Shown: piece after piece, positions 15,616 to 25,700 of the stretch
Numbering within the stretch: the first letter of the stretch is position 1
Layout: the number at the start of each line of letters is the position of its first letter
From: Macrostomum hystrix
Taxonomy: Eukaryota; Platyhelminthes; Macrostomidae
NCBI GenBank assembly: GCA_950097015.1
Contig: CATNEN010000038.1
Span: forward strand, 16,822,001-16,886,000
DNA length: 64,000 bases
Reading direction: 5' to 3'
Position numbers and translations under genes: made by a program
The notes under the pieces: model-generated
Seen by the model: the letters and a program-made list of their open reading frames with translations, nothing else
The model's database searches: none
Told to the model about the DNA's origin: nothing

Positions 15616-17589
15616 TCAAGGCGAACTTGGCGCCGATAGGGAGCTGATGCCTGCGACGCTGAGAGGTGAAACGGGCTCGCTGATGCCGCCAGCCAAGCTG
15701 CTGTTGGCCGGCGAAGCTGCCGCAGTGCCGGCAGAAGAGCCGACTGCGGCAGCTGCGCCAGACGACAAAGCAGCGGTGGCGGAGCCGGCAGCCAGTGGCA
15801 GCACCTTCCTAGCTAGACGGGCTGGCAAGATGAAGGCTGAAGATTTCAATCGATCAATGGATCTCTGAGAGACGGCGCGATACTCTGGCAGTTCCAATAG
15901 CTGCAAAACTTCGTCTAGCAGCAGCAGATAGGTGCGTGCCCCAGTGGAACAGTTCAGATAGGATCTATCAACTAGAAAGCGCTTGTCTTCAGTGTCGCAC
16001 AGATAGCGAAACAAATGCCTGTGCCTATCGTAAACACGCTGACAGCCGCGCGATATAAGTCCCAAACAGCGGTTAACACAGCTGCCAACTACAAAGCTGC
16101 TGTCTGGGCCGACTAGAGTGCGACCAGACACTGAAACACCAGTGAGCGAGAGTGAATCACCGTCTAAACGATAGGCGCTGAATGGACTGCTACTACCTAT
16201 GCCCTCAGTCTGCTGCTGCAAAAGCTGCTGGCCAGCTATAGAAGATTCTCCTCCGATTGAGAACTGTGCAGCAATATCTTCAGCTACAGTGCGATAGAAG
16301 CTAAATCTGTGCTGCTGCTGCTGTTCCAGCAGCTGATCGTCCAGGCATTCGCAATCGCGAATATTATCTAGGCACGGCTGCACAAAGCTTTCAAAATAGC
16401 CAGCTAGCATTTTATCAATGTCGGCCCGAATTCGACGCTGCAGACAGGCGTGTACAAGGCGAATAGCTCGATTACTTTCCAAGTGAAGCTCGGCGCCAGC
16501 TCGCACCAGCAGGGAGTTAGTTAGATTCTTGCGCTTCTTAGCCGATGGCGCAGAATTGGCAGCCGCCGAAGTTGCCGCGGTCAGGCCAGAAGTTGACGCG
16601 CCGGACGTTTTCGCTTTTTCAACTCGACCAGACAGGATGGCGTCAGTTGAGCCACCAGACGCTTTACTGCGCTCAAATTCAACAATGCTATCAGCTATGT
16701 TACGCCGCCTGCTCATTGATAGGCGAAACGCGACCATGCCAGGAGCTGGTGGCTTCACAGCGCCGCTGTGTGACGACAGCATGGGAGAGCCAGTCTCTGG
16801 AAGGGGAGCTTCGGCCTCTTCAGCTGCTAATCTTGGCTCGCACTGCACGCCATTGTCAACTGTCTGCGGGGGCGTCAGGGAAGCTATGGATAGAGAAGGC
16901 GGAGGCGTCAACTGAGGCTGAGGCCTTGGATCCTCGATAAGCAAAGATGGCGGAGGACGAAAGCCTCCGCCACTGCCTATAACGGACAGCGATGGCAACT
17001 GAGGCGGTTGATTCTGATGCTGCTGGAGTTGATTCTGATGCTGCTGCTGCTGCTGCTGTTGTTGATGTTGAACAACTAGAGGGAGGCGAGGCTTTGGATG
17101 AAGCACTGTGATTGGATTGCTTACAGGGGGTTGCAGGATGAGTTGACGCTGATGCGAATGTTGCAGATGCTGCTGCTGCTGCAGATGGTGTACTATTGGT
17201 GGCGAATGATGATTGCTTGACGAGATTGGCGGATTAGGCATATCTGGAAACTGAGGGCGACTGTTATGGCCACCGTTGACTCCTCCATAGACATTGGGAT
17301 GTTGCAACTGCAACTGCTGCTGCTGAAAATGCTGCTGGTGATTGCTAATTTGCTGCTGCTGCTGCTGAAAACTAGCTGCAGCTGCTCCCAAATGCGAGGA
17401 AGCCGGATAGACAGTGGAGGCAGGAAAGCCTGGATGGATCAGGCTAGATGTTGTCCGGCTGTTGTTAACAAGCAGTGAGCTAAGAATAGACTGACTGCTA
17501 GTGCTGCCTCCACCGCCGACAGCATTGCCAGTTCGGCTAGGCAGCAGCATGCCACCATTCAGCCTGTTGAATGCTGGAGGCCCCGACAT
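15616..17589 (-). CDS. DNTTIP1: DNTTIP1-like subunit of the MiDAC histone deacetylase complex, intronless
   Basis: A single 657-codon frame. DNTTIP1 is the DNA/nucleosome-binding scaffold that dimerises and recruits HDAC1/2 in the mitotic deacetylase complex (MiDAC). The C-terminal SKI/SNO/DAC-like domain (about residues 495-605) carries FVVGSCVNRCLGL, YDRHRHLFRYLCD, DKRFLVDR, TYLLLLDEV and LKSSAFILPARLARKV, which align in order with the vertebrate protein. The dimerisation helices (about 370-440) show RLVHACLQRRIRADIDKML and LDNIRDCECLDDQLL. A KKRKNL cluster is a plausible nuclear signal. Vertebrate DNTTIP1 is about 330 residues. Here a roughly 300-residue Gln/His/Pro-rich N-terminal extension and an Ala/Ser-rich C-tail are added. 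The ATG at 17589 gives MSGPPAFNRL. The lack of introns is unlike the other genes of its size here. Confidence 0.82.
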   Translation of the reverse strand: MSGPPAFNRLNGGMLLPSRTGNAVGGGGSTSSQSILSSLLVNNSRTTSSLIHPGFPASTVYPASSHLGAAAASFQQQQQQISNHQQHFQQQQLQLQHPNVYGGVNGGHNSRPQFPDMPNPPISSSNHHSPPIVHHLQQQQHLQHSHQRQLILQPPVSNPITVLHPKPRLPLVVQHQQQQQQQQHQNQLQQHQNQPPQLPSLSVIGSGGGFRPPPSLLIEDPRPQPQLTPPPSLSIASLTPPQTVDNGVQCEPRLAAEEAEAPLPETGSPMLSSHSGAVKPPAPGMVAFRLSMSRRRNIADSIVEFERSKASGGSTDAILSGRVEKAKTSGASTSGLTAATSAAANSAPSAKKRKNLTNSLLVRAGAELHLESNRAIRLVHACLQRRIRADIDKMLAGYFESFVQPCLDNIRDCECLDDQLLEQQQQHRFSFYRTVAEDIAAQFSIGGESSIAGQQLLQQQTEGIGSSSPFSAYRLDGDSLSLTGVSVSGRTLVGPDSSFVVGSCVNRCLGLISRGCQRVYDRHRHLFRYLCDTEDKRFLVDRSYLNCSTGARTYLLLLDEVLQLLELPEYRAVSQRSIDRLKSSAFILPARLARKVLPLAAGSATAALSSGAAAAVGSSAGTAAASPANSSLAGGISEPVSPLSVAGISSLSAPSSP

Positions 17590-18090
17590 TCAGGGCTGGT
17601 ACCCCTGGGTACTCTGTACTTGATTTTCACTGAATACCTTGATTGGATAATTAGATGCGCCACGAAAAGTTTAGTAGGGTGTGTCTGTGTGTCACATCTG
17701 AAAAATGATTGCAATGCAGATACTTATGTAAAAAAATATTTAAATACAGAAACATTTAATGTTAAATATATGTTTTACATATATAAAAGTATTATGGTTT
17801 AACTACATGTTTTTTATGTCACTTTATAGTTTAAAAAACTTAATTGCTAAATTAGCAGTCTATTGACCAGGACCTTACATCAGGTAATATTGAACTTACT
17901 AATTATAGTTTGTACCATCAATATTTCAAATAATTTGTAGACATAGATTGACTTTTCAAAATTTAGAGATTTTCTAATTCTACAAGGTGAGAGTATATAT
18001 ATTCCATTTTAACAATAAAATTAAGTATAATACTTCAATATTATGGAGAGATAGTATAGATAGATAGATCCATAACATTATTATGGAGAG

Positions 18091-18640
18091 ATGGCTTGGG
18101 GGCTTGTGCAATTCATGCCCTTGAGAGCCAACCTCAGAGCATACATGCGCAACACCCGGCCGAACCGGCTGGGTGAAACAAGTGCCAAGCAAGGTAAGTC
18201 ACAAAAACCAATCAACCAAGCACAAAAAAATCAAAGGGGGGACCAAGGGACAAAAAAGGAAGGCGTGAAGAAAAGGAAAAAGGGGAGAGAAAAAGAGAGC
18301 AAATGAGAGAAAACTAAGTCGCAAATAGAGCAATGAAACGAACTAAGTTGCAAATGACAGCAAACAAGTCGTAAATAGAGCAAAAACTAAGTCGCATAGC
18401 CGGCTAAGATTTAGGTTGCGCATGTATGCCTCAGAGGCACAATGAAGTGTATACTGTCTGACAATTAAAAAGTCGGGGCAGATGTACACACCTGTGTGAG
18501 CATATACCTCCATATGGTTTATGTGAGTATGTGCTCAGGAATCAACAAAATGGGCATAATTGCCCTCTGGCTAGCTATGGGTCTTGTGTCACCAAATGAT
18601 GTCATTGACTGCATCCTTCCTACAACAAACAATAATATTA
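18091..18640 (+). mobile_element. SINE family A copy split by a MITE
   Basis: Family A sequence (GGCTTGGGGGCTTGTGCAAT to AACCTCAGAG) is interrupted at 18140 and resumes at 18429 with CCTCAGAGGCACAATGAAG. It runs to the usual tail with TGTCACCAAATGATG and ends near ATAATATTATTA. The head is missing. The interruption is the MITE annotated separately. Confidence 0.85.
18140..18428 (+). mobile_element. hAT-type MITE, copy 1 (289 bp), nested in SINE
   Basis: Terminal inverted repeats CATACATGCGCAAC / GTTGCGCATGTATG bound the element. It is flanked by a perfect 8-bp target duplication CCTCAGAG (18132-18139 and 18429-18436). The interior holds a long purine-rich stretch and repeated (A)CTAAGTYGCAAAT motifs, and no coding sequence. 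An 8-bp duplication with short TIRs is typical of the hAT superfamily. Confidence 0.9.
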
Positions 18641-19548
18641 TTATGGCAAGTTATTTGAAATAAAATGTATACATATATAATTTTGGTCACTTTATAATGC
18701 TTTTATTGTACAAAAAAGAATACTTGCTTATGTAACAGGGCTTATGACTCTACTTTTCTCTCTCTTGGTAGCGTATCTCTTGGCACAAGCGGTTTATCTT
18801 TCTAAGGCAAGGGTCTCTTATTCGATCCAGTCTTTGCTGGGTGTTTTCCATGGATCAGAGGGTCACAGCCTCAAATAACCAACTCAACACTTGAACACCT
18901 TCTTACTCTGTTATAGCTTATTTGCTTTTCACCACACTGGCATGTTGCTTTGTCTCACAGGAATTGCACTTGTTTATATACACAAAAAAGGTTTGTTAAA
19001 ATGAATGAATTTGACAGAATATTTATAGTATTTTACATATAAAAATATTTAGCTCATTTAAACAAAGAGCATAGGTACGAATTTGACTTTAAAGAATGAT
19101 AAAAGCATCCCTAATACATTTATCATAAACTAAAATGATTTTTTTAAAGCTTAAAATTTAATTTTTAGGCCTTTTTGAAATCCTTAGCTATTTAATTTCT
19201 TTTCTTTGTTCATTACTACTAAAAACATTAATTAATACAATATGTTGAATTTGACAAGGACAAGTTATTCTTAGTATAGGCCCTAGCCATAGAAAGGGTT
19301 AGCTAAGTTAAAGCCTAAGACCTACTTAAGAAACTTAAAACTAAGAAACTAAGAGACTTGAATACGATAATGCTACATAGCTTGATATTGTATATTTTAT
19401 AACTTTGTGGACAATTGTCAATACTTGACTAGGCCTAGGTAGGCATAGCTGTTACAAATACTATGGTTGTGTATAGAATTGTATTGCTTGGAAATTGGCA
19501 AGCTCGGCTCTATTATTGTGTAAATGATAAAATAATAATTATTATTAT

Positions 19549-19640
19549 AGGAGGGCTACAAGCAGTGGCACATAATCAAATGACACATTTCTGCCCATTT
19601 TGCTGACTCCAAAGCACAAATGCACATATACCATATCCAT
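19549..19640 (-). mobile_element. SINE family A tail fragment (reverse)
   Basis: TTATTATTATAGGAGGGCTA, then CAGTGGCACATAATCAAATG and TTTGCTGACTCCAAAGCACA, match the reversed family A tail with much decay. Confidence 0.6.
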
Positions 19641-19833
19641 TACTATTGAGATACTATCTATAACACTTACACTAATTATATTTATATGCTAGGCAGGAAT
19701 GAATTGTTAGGCCCTACTACTTTAAAAAGCAACTGCTAGAGCCCAACATAATTAAAAAATATAAAACTTCATACCATAAAAGTACATGATATATTTGAAG
19801 TATTTGACTTGTGCTTTGCATGTACTATTCAGT

Positions 19834-20474
19834 ACTGGAGTTATGGCATAGTTCTAGTTTACAAGCAGCTCTTTTTTAGCCTACTTTATTTTATTTTATT
19901 TTATTTTATAATTCTACAAATCTACTTTAATTTGTTATATTAATTTCATATATTTTTTAACTCTTAGCACAACCCTTTCAACCATTATGGCCACTCACCC
20001 AGCTGCACTGATATTTATTTGCCCTGCAAAAGAAATTGTTAATGCTGCCAAGCTTTTAAACTATACTAAAAGAAACTTTGGAATTTTTGAGATGGTAGAA
20101 GCCAGTCGGGATGAATTTGCCACCATGAAGTGGCTTGCCAAGCATCACCTGATTTCCAACCAGGCAAGATGCACTTGATGTGACATAGACATGTCTGCAA
20201 TGCTGACAGGGAAGCATGTTCATTGATGGCTATGCCTGGGCTTGCTGCCAATGTTGGATGTAGCACTCAGTCACATGCAGATCGTTTTTTGTCAATTCGC
20301 ACCTATGACTGGCCCAGGTGTTGGAGTTCATGTACTACTGGTCTTTGGACGCAGCATGTTGCAGCAGGAGGCCCGTGAGCCTCTGTTTATTATAAAAAAA
20401 CAGGGTTAAATAATTTAACAAAAGGCAGAATAATATAATGATGTAAACTAGAACTATGCCAGAGTTACTATTTG
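19834..20474 (+). mobile_element. Merlin-like (IS1595/ISXO2-type) transposon remnant
   Basis: A left end GGCATAGTTCTAGTTTAC (19845-19862) is repeated in inverse orientation at the right (GTAAACTAGAACTATGCC, about 20443-20460). The interior contains the transposase relic at 19987-20390. TIRs around a zinc-ribbon transposase fit the Merlin superfamily. No clear target duplication was found, and the right end is itself duplicated downstream. Confidence 0.5.
19987..20390 (+). pseudogene. Relic of a Merlin/ISXO2-like transposase N-terminus
   Basis: The opening frame (63 codons, MATHPAALIF...) ends with FATMKWLAKHHLI and QARCT, the lead-in to the N-terminal zinc ribbon. Past one or more frameshifts the sequence continues with DGYAWACCQCW, a TAG, then SFFVNSHL, a TGA, then LAQVLEFMYYWS. 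This order (C-x-x-C, DGY-W-C-x-x-C, SFF-x-x-S-L, ILxFIYYW) is that of ISXO2-like/Merlin transposases. The DDE catalytic domain is absent. It is dead: at least two stops, frame breaks and truncation. Confidence 0.6.
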
Positions 20475-20601
20475 ATTAATTAATAGGCCTATAACAATTA
20501 ATTAATTAATACTAATAGTTACTAATATAACTATTTATTAATATACAAAAGGCAGAATAATATAACGATGTAAACTAGAACTATGCCAGAGTTACTATTT
20601 G
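20419..20601. repeat. 56-bp direct repeat pair
   Basis: CAAAAGGCAGAATAATATAA...TTACTATTTG occurs at 20419-20474 and again at 20546-20601 with one or two differences, separated by 71 bp of TTAATTAAT-rich DNA. The repeat includes the right end of the Merlin-like remnant. Confidence 0.9.
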
Positions 20602-20893
20602 CATGCAAGCGATTTAGAATGCCTGGGCCCTAGCTAAACATAAAAACTCCGCAAAATAGACTGTAGCCTGCCAGCTAATGCCTGTATCTATGCTAAAGAC
20701 AAAGTTCCATAAATAGACTAAGGCAATGGTATACAAGAACCATAACATCCAAGGCAAGTTAGGCCTATTCCTAAGTATTTCAAAAATACTTAAACTGTAG
20801 TCACGACACGCCACGCCGTTTCGCTATCGCAAAGGAGGGGCTGCTGCTGTATGCTGGTACTAGTGTTAGGCAGACTGTGGGCCCTATTATTAT

Positions 20894-21023
20894 ACGTTGG
20901 CGACATTTTACCGCGCGGTAAAAACCGCTAACATTACTATGTTGACATAGTAATGTCAACACATTACCCTGCGGTAAAGTTAGGCCTAGCGGTTTTTACC
21001 GCGCGGTAAAATGTCGCCAACGT
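20894..21023. mobile_element. 130-bp fully palindromic foldback element with 8-bp duplication
   Basis: The ends ACGTTGGCGACATTTTACCG / CGGTAAAATGTCGCCAACGT are perfect inverted repeats that extend to about 36 bp. The centre contains a second inverted repeat (ACATTACTATG / CATAGTAATGT). It is flanked by ATTATTAT at 20886-20893 and 21024-21031. The TIRs differ from those of the other MITE. The target duplication is AT-rich and could be partly coincidental. Confidence 0.8.
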
Positions 21024-21031
21024 ATTATTAT

Positions 21032-22726
21032 CTTGATGACCGAGCGTCAGAAAAGATAGATGTGCTCCATCTTAGGAACTGAATTATTCAGCATCATTAT
21101 TTGGTTGGAAATTAGTAAAATTTACGTTAAGGATTGATACGGACAGCAAATTCACACTGGCTATACTTACACTACAAGGTATATATGTTACGATACAATT
21201 CGAAAGCTCGACAAAATTCGAAATAACTCGATTTTTAGGCATGTTTGAATTGATCGCTTAAAGGTTAAAACAAGCAACTTCACTTATTTCTAGTTTTTTG
21301 TAGTCTTCTATTGTAAATTGCTTAAAAATAACCTACACATGTTATTAAGTTTCAGAATCAAAACTGGTAGATGCTCAAGTGAAATTTTTTCCAACTATTT
21401 TTTTAAACCTTCGACGGCTTCGAGGATGTGAGCGCAAGGACCACCTAGAATTATATTTCTTCTAGTGGTCCTGTGTGAGCGCTGTACATGAACCCGGATT
21501 ACACGAGCTAGACGAATTGTTTTCGATTGATTGATTTATAAAATGGAATAGGCCTACGGTCTAAATTAAACGTCACGATGGCAATTTGACAAAACTTACA
21601 ACGCAACGAAGTGGGGCATGGGTAACTTAAATTAAAAGCAAATTACATGTCACTTTCATAAGCCTCAAGTCTAAGGTCACACGTCGGACATGTTTAAATA
21701 CATGACCTTACCCTGTTTTCCTGGATATGCTATATTAAATAATTTAACCAATAACCGTTGGAAAAAAAGCCTACCTGGAAAACGTTGCCTGGAAAACATA
21801 GGAAAACATGGGGCTGGCTAACATCGGATGGCAAACGTGGGCTTACAAACATCCAGCTTGCTGGCAATCGCATGCATGGCTGGAAATTTCCGTAAGCCCT
21901 AACTAAATGGCCATAATAACCATGAAACCCGGTGCTACACACCAAGCAAAAACGATGATTCACGAGTCTGTTTAAGCTACTACTGGTAGTCTTATATACA
22001 TACATGCAGTTCTGCTCTTGATTTCCATCATTTCGGACTAAAAATCTATCAATATAGTAAAACTGATAGAGAACTGTTTGAATTTCGCGCGATATTTAGC
22101 TCTCGCTGAGTCCGGCCCTTAACATGGAAAATTATAAGAATCGATAAGCAATTAAGTAATGTAGTAAATGGTATAAAATAAAAAAAACTGATATTATATG
22201 AGTAGCACGAAAACTTTTATCAGCTAAAACAGAAAAAGCTGTTTATGAACTCGGTTGATTGCGATTAACAGCTGCATGATCACGTGATTGCTGACGCACT
22301 AGGGTAAAATTGCAGTACAACAGTCAGAAAGGGGGAGAGGGGTAGCAGCAGCAGAAGGCTCATTGGGATGGGTTGGGGCGGGGCTCGCCAAAATTTTTTT
22401 CCGAAGAGGTGTGGGAGGTGCGATGTGTTCTCGGCTGGGATTTGTGCAAACGCCCCTCGCTCATAACCTCATTGGTTCTCATACCTTAAACCTGACTCTA
22501 GCTAGCCTCTCTTCCCATACCCTTTTAGTCTCTTATCCTAGGCGCCGAGTGAGCAAGTTCTTATTTGATCAGTAGTATAGAGCCCCACCTCTACCGGCTG
22601 ATAAATAATATTGATAACAGAAGAGAGGAGTCAATTTATTATTCAGGCTGAATCAGCTTTCAAAAAACAACGCAGTTGAACGCTGCCAGGCTGAATAAGG
22701 AATACTGGGCTAGAAACTGCGGCCAG
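21032..22726. other. Intergenic DNA upstream of ITPK
   Basis: AT-rich, with no supported gene. A small hairpin at about 21438-21473 pairs GGACCACCTAGAA with TTCTAGTGGTCC with one bulge. A CACGTG E-box lies near 22279. A more GC-rich stretch (22320-22580) precedes ITPK and may hold its promoter or 5' UTR. No TATA box is evident. Confidence 0.4.
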
Positions 22727-25700
22727 ATGGGCTCCTGTTGCAGTCGCTGTCGCTGGTACGCTGACGACAATGCGGAGTCTGCTGCCAATGGCGCCACTGG
22801 GGACGGTTTCCTTGCGTCCACAACTCGATCCTCATCGGTGACACCAGTGAGTTTCCGACCGCGTCAACAGCAGGAAATTTTCCAGCAACCAAAGCCAGTG
22901 TCTGTCGAGCGCGGCTTGGATAACGAGGCATTTAGCCGGTGTGAGGATGAAGCGGTTGGCATCGCAACGGTCAGCGTCAGTGTGCCAAGTATAGTTGTCA
23001 CCATGATGACTACTGCAAAGACAGTCTCGCACGGTCCTAAGTCGCACTTTCACTTTCCTGACTGGCTTGCCTCAATGGCCAGCAAAGCCAGTCGCTATCA
23101 TCATCGACACAGACAGTCGAATCGGTTGCATGAAACTGCGAGCAACAATCGGCGTCAACTTCACGGCATTGTTGAACATGTCGACGACGATTGCGCCGGT
23201 AGTCACAAGATGGAAACGTGTGACACCTGCGGCAAAGCTGCGAGCTTCTTCAGCGGCGCCTCCATCTCAGAGACATCGGTGTCCCTGTCCGAGGACGGCG
23301 AAAGCGTTGCAGAAGAATTTCGAAGTTCGCGACAGCTTACTCGAGAGCATGCTTCAACCAGCTCGCTGCGACAGCAACCTGTCAGCCAATTCCTCGAAAG
23401 AAATCATCACCAGCCCATTAGTGATCTTAACGACAACGCTTGCAAGCAGCAGCAGCAGCAGAATGGCAACCATCTCTGCTACCATCATCACAGCTTTCAC
23501 GGTGATGATGTCTATCGAATATTTGTTGAGTCATCCTGGCACGTAAAGTCGTCGATTCTGTCGCTGGTAAGGCGCCTTATGAGAAACTGTCATGCAATAA
23601 GTTCTAATTTTTTATTTTGAAATCTTTCAGTTTGCGGCCAATTTATCTAAAGATCGCGGCAGCTTGACAAAAAAGCGAAAGAACGAGTGGATCCAACTCT
23701 CTGGTCATTCGGGTGAGCTTTATTAGCGAACTCCAATAATAAAAATAATATAGTTGCAGGAGGGATGCAGGCAATGGCACATCATTTGGTGACACTACTA
23801 GACCCGCAGCCAGCGAGGAGGCAATTCTGCCCATTTCGCTGACTACTGAACACACACGCACACCGATACCGTACGCAGGCAAACGCTCACACAGGTGTGT
23901 ACATCTGCCCTGACCTTCTCATCGTCAGGCAGTGTATATTTCACTGTGCCTTGGAGTTGGCCCTCAAGGGCGTAAGTTGCACGAAAAATAAATGTGGCCT
24001 CACCGTGGATTCGAGCTCAGGGACATTCGTGCGAGAGGCAGACGCGTTAACCGCTCTGCCACTCACCCCCTATGTGCACTCCAAATACGAACATGAAATT
24101 TCGCAATGTAACTTCGCAATGTAACACAAGCGGAAAAAATTCCATAAGTTAAAGAAAACGTTTTCGCTTATCTAATCAGATCGTGAGCTTTTTCAGGTAA
24201 GTCCACCCCACCCGGATGTGATTTAAAAACGGATAACCTGCGTGAATCTCAGAAGAGCTTTGATTTTTTAACTAACGCAACGATACAATCTTTGGGTGCG
24301 GAATTTTTCTGTGTATCAAATCTCTTTTTAGACGCTTTTTGATTAATTAGTCTCTCGAGATACAGCAACTAAAATCAGTGATGCATTGAATACCTGTGCA
24401 CGGAATCGAGCTCTGGCCCTTGGTGCAAGGGTCGGACGCGTTGCCGTTGGATCACTCACCCCCTGCTGTACACTAGGATTAATAAAGTCGTGTTGTGTCT
24501 GTGGTCGGTTCGGTAACCCAGGCCTAAATAGGACAGCAATCTGCCCACCTGGGGGAGGGTTGCAGACAGGGGATGTGGTGCACAAACTACCAGAGTCAAG
24601 CCACCCGCGCCAAGGATGGCTAGGGTTGTACGCGCTGGCTGGTTGTTGGACGGGCAAAGCTACGCAGAGCTGATTGGTTGGAGGGGCAAAGCCACGCAGG
24701 GCTGCATGGGGTAAGGGTTGGCAGACAAGGCCAGTGCCCAGCCAATCAGGTGGCGGCACAGCGCACACAGAGCAGGGACGAAGGAAAAGGGCGAGAGAGG
24801 GCGAGGCCAAGGCCAAGCCAACCAAACCGGCCTAAAACAATGGCCTTAGCGGGCAGCCGTCAATGCCCAACCGCCTCAGGAACAACTGGGGGATCATTGT
24901 CAACTGGGGGTTCATTGTCAACTGGGGGATCATTGTCAACTGGGGGGTTCATTGTCAACTGGGGGGATCATTGTCAACTGGGGGATCATTGTCAACTGGG
25001 GGATCATTGTCAACTGGGGGTTCATTGTCAACTGGGGGATCATTGTCAACTGGGGGATCATTGTCAACTGGGGGATCATTGTCAACTGGGGAATCATTGT
25101 CGACTGGGGGATCAATGTCAACTGGGGGATCATTGTAGCTTTAAAAAGCTGTGAATTCAGCTGCTAAAAAGTATATACTTGACGAATTAAAAATATATCT
25201 GCTCCCCGATGGGGGGCAAAACTTGCTAGTTTTTTTTCTCAAATCAATGAAACAGCTAATCGATAAGTCATATTCTGTCAGTGTGTCTGTTTGATTCAAA
25301 CTTTCAGGATAAAGTATCAATCATCAAGAACCTCAACTTTCCAGGCACATTCGCAGTCGCAGGCCCGTGGAGCATCTGGAAGCGGAGAGATCCCCGAGAG
25401 GTGAACGAACTCCGGGCCTATAAACTGCTAATGCAGAGTGAGCAGCTCAGACCGTTTGTACCGATCTTCTATCGAGAAGTCGAGCACAAGGGCGAGTGTA
25501 AGTTCGCAATTATCCTGTCGGTTCATAGCTTTTTTTGAAAACGTTGATTTTTAAAACCAGGCTAAAAATCTGTGCGTCGTTATGCCAAAACAGGAAATTA
25601 ATTTAAGGTACAGGATGAAAGAATAAAATTCACAGTTAGCGTAATTCCACGCTAAACTCGTTGATAATCTTTGAAACTGCACACACGGATCTTGTCTTTG

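Noticed and set aside
16529-16940. Plus-strand frames over DNTTIP1
   Set aside because: Antisense shadows of the coding sequence with no motif of their own.
18091-18306. Small basic protein at 18.1 kb, repeated at 41.8 kb
   Set aside because: It is the purine-rich interior of the MITE read in one frame; no start or family support.
22832-23053. Antisense and alternate frames over ITPK exon 1
   Set aside because: The sense frame splices in phase to recognised kinase exons; the others lead nowhere.
24678-25154. Open frames ending in GGSLSTGGSL or DHCQLG repeats
   Set aside because: 18-bp array in ITPK intron 2.
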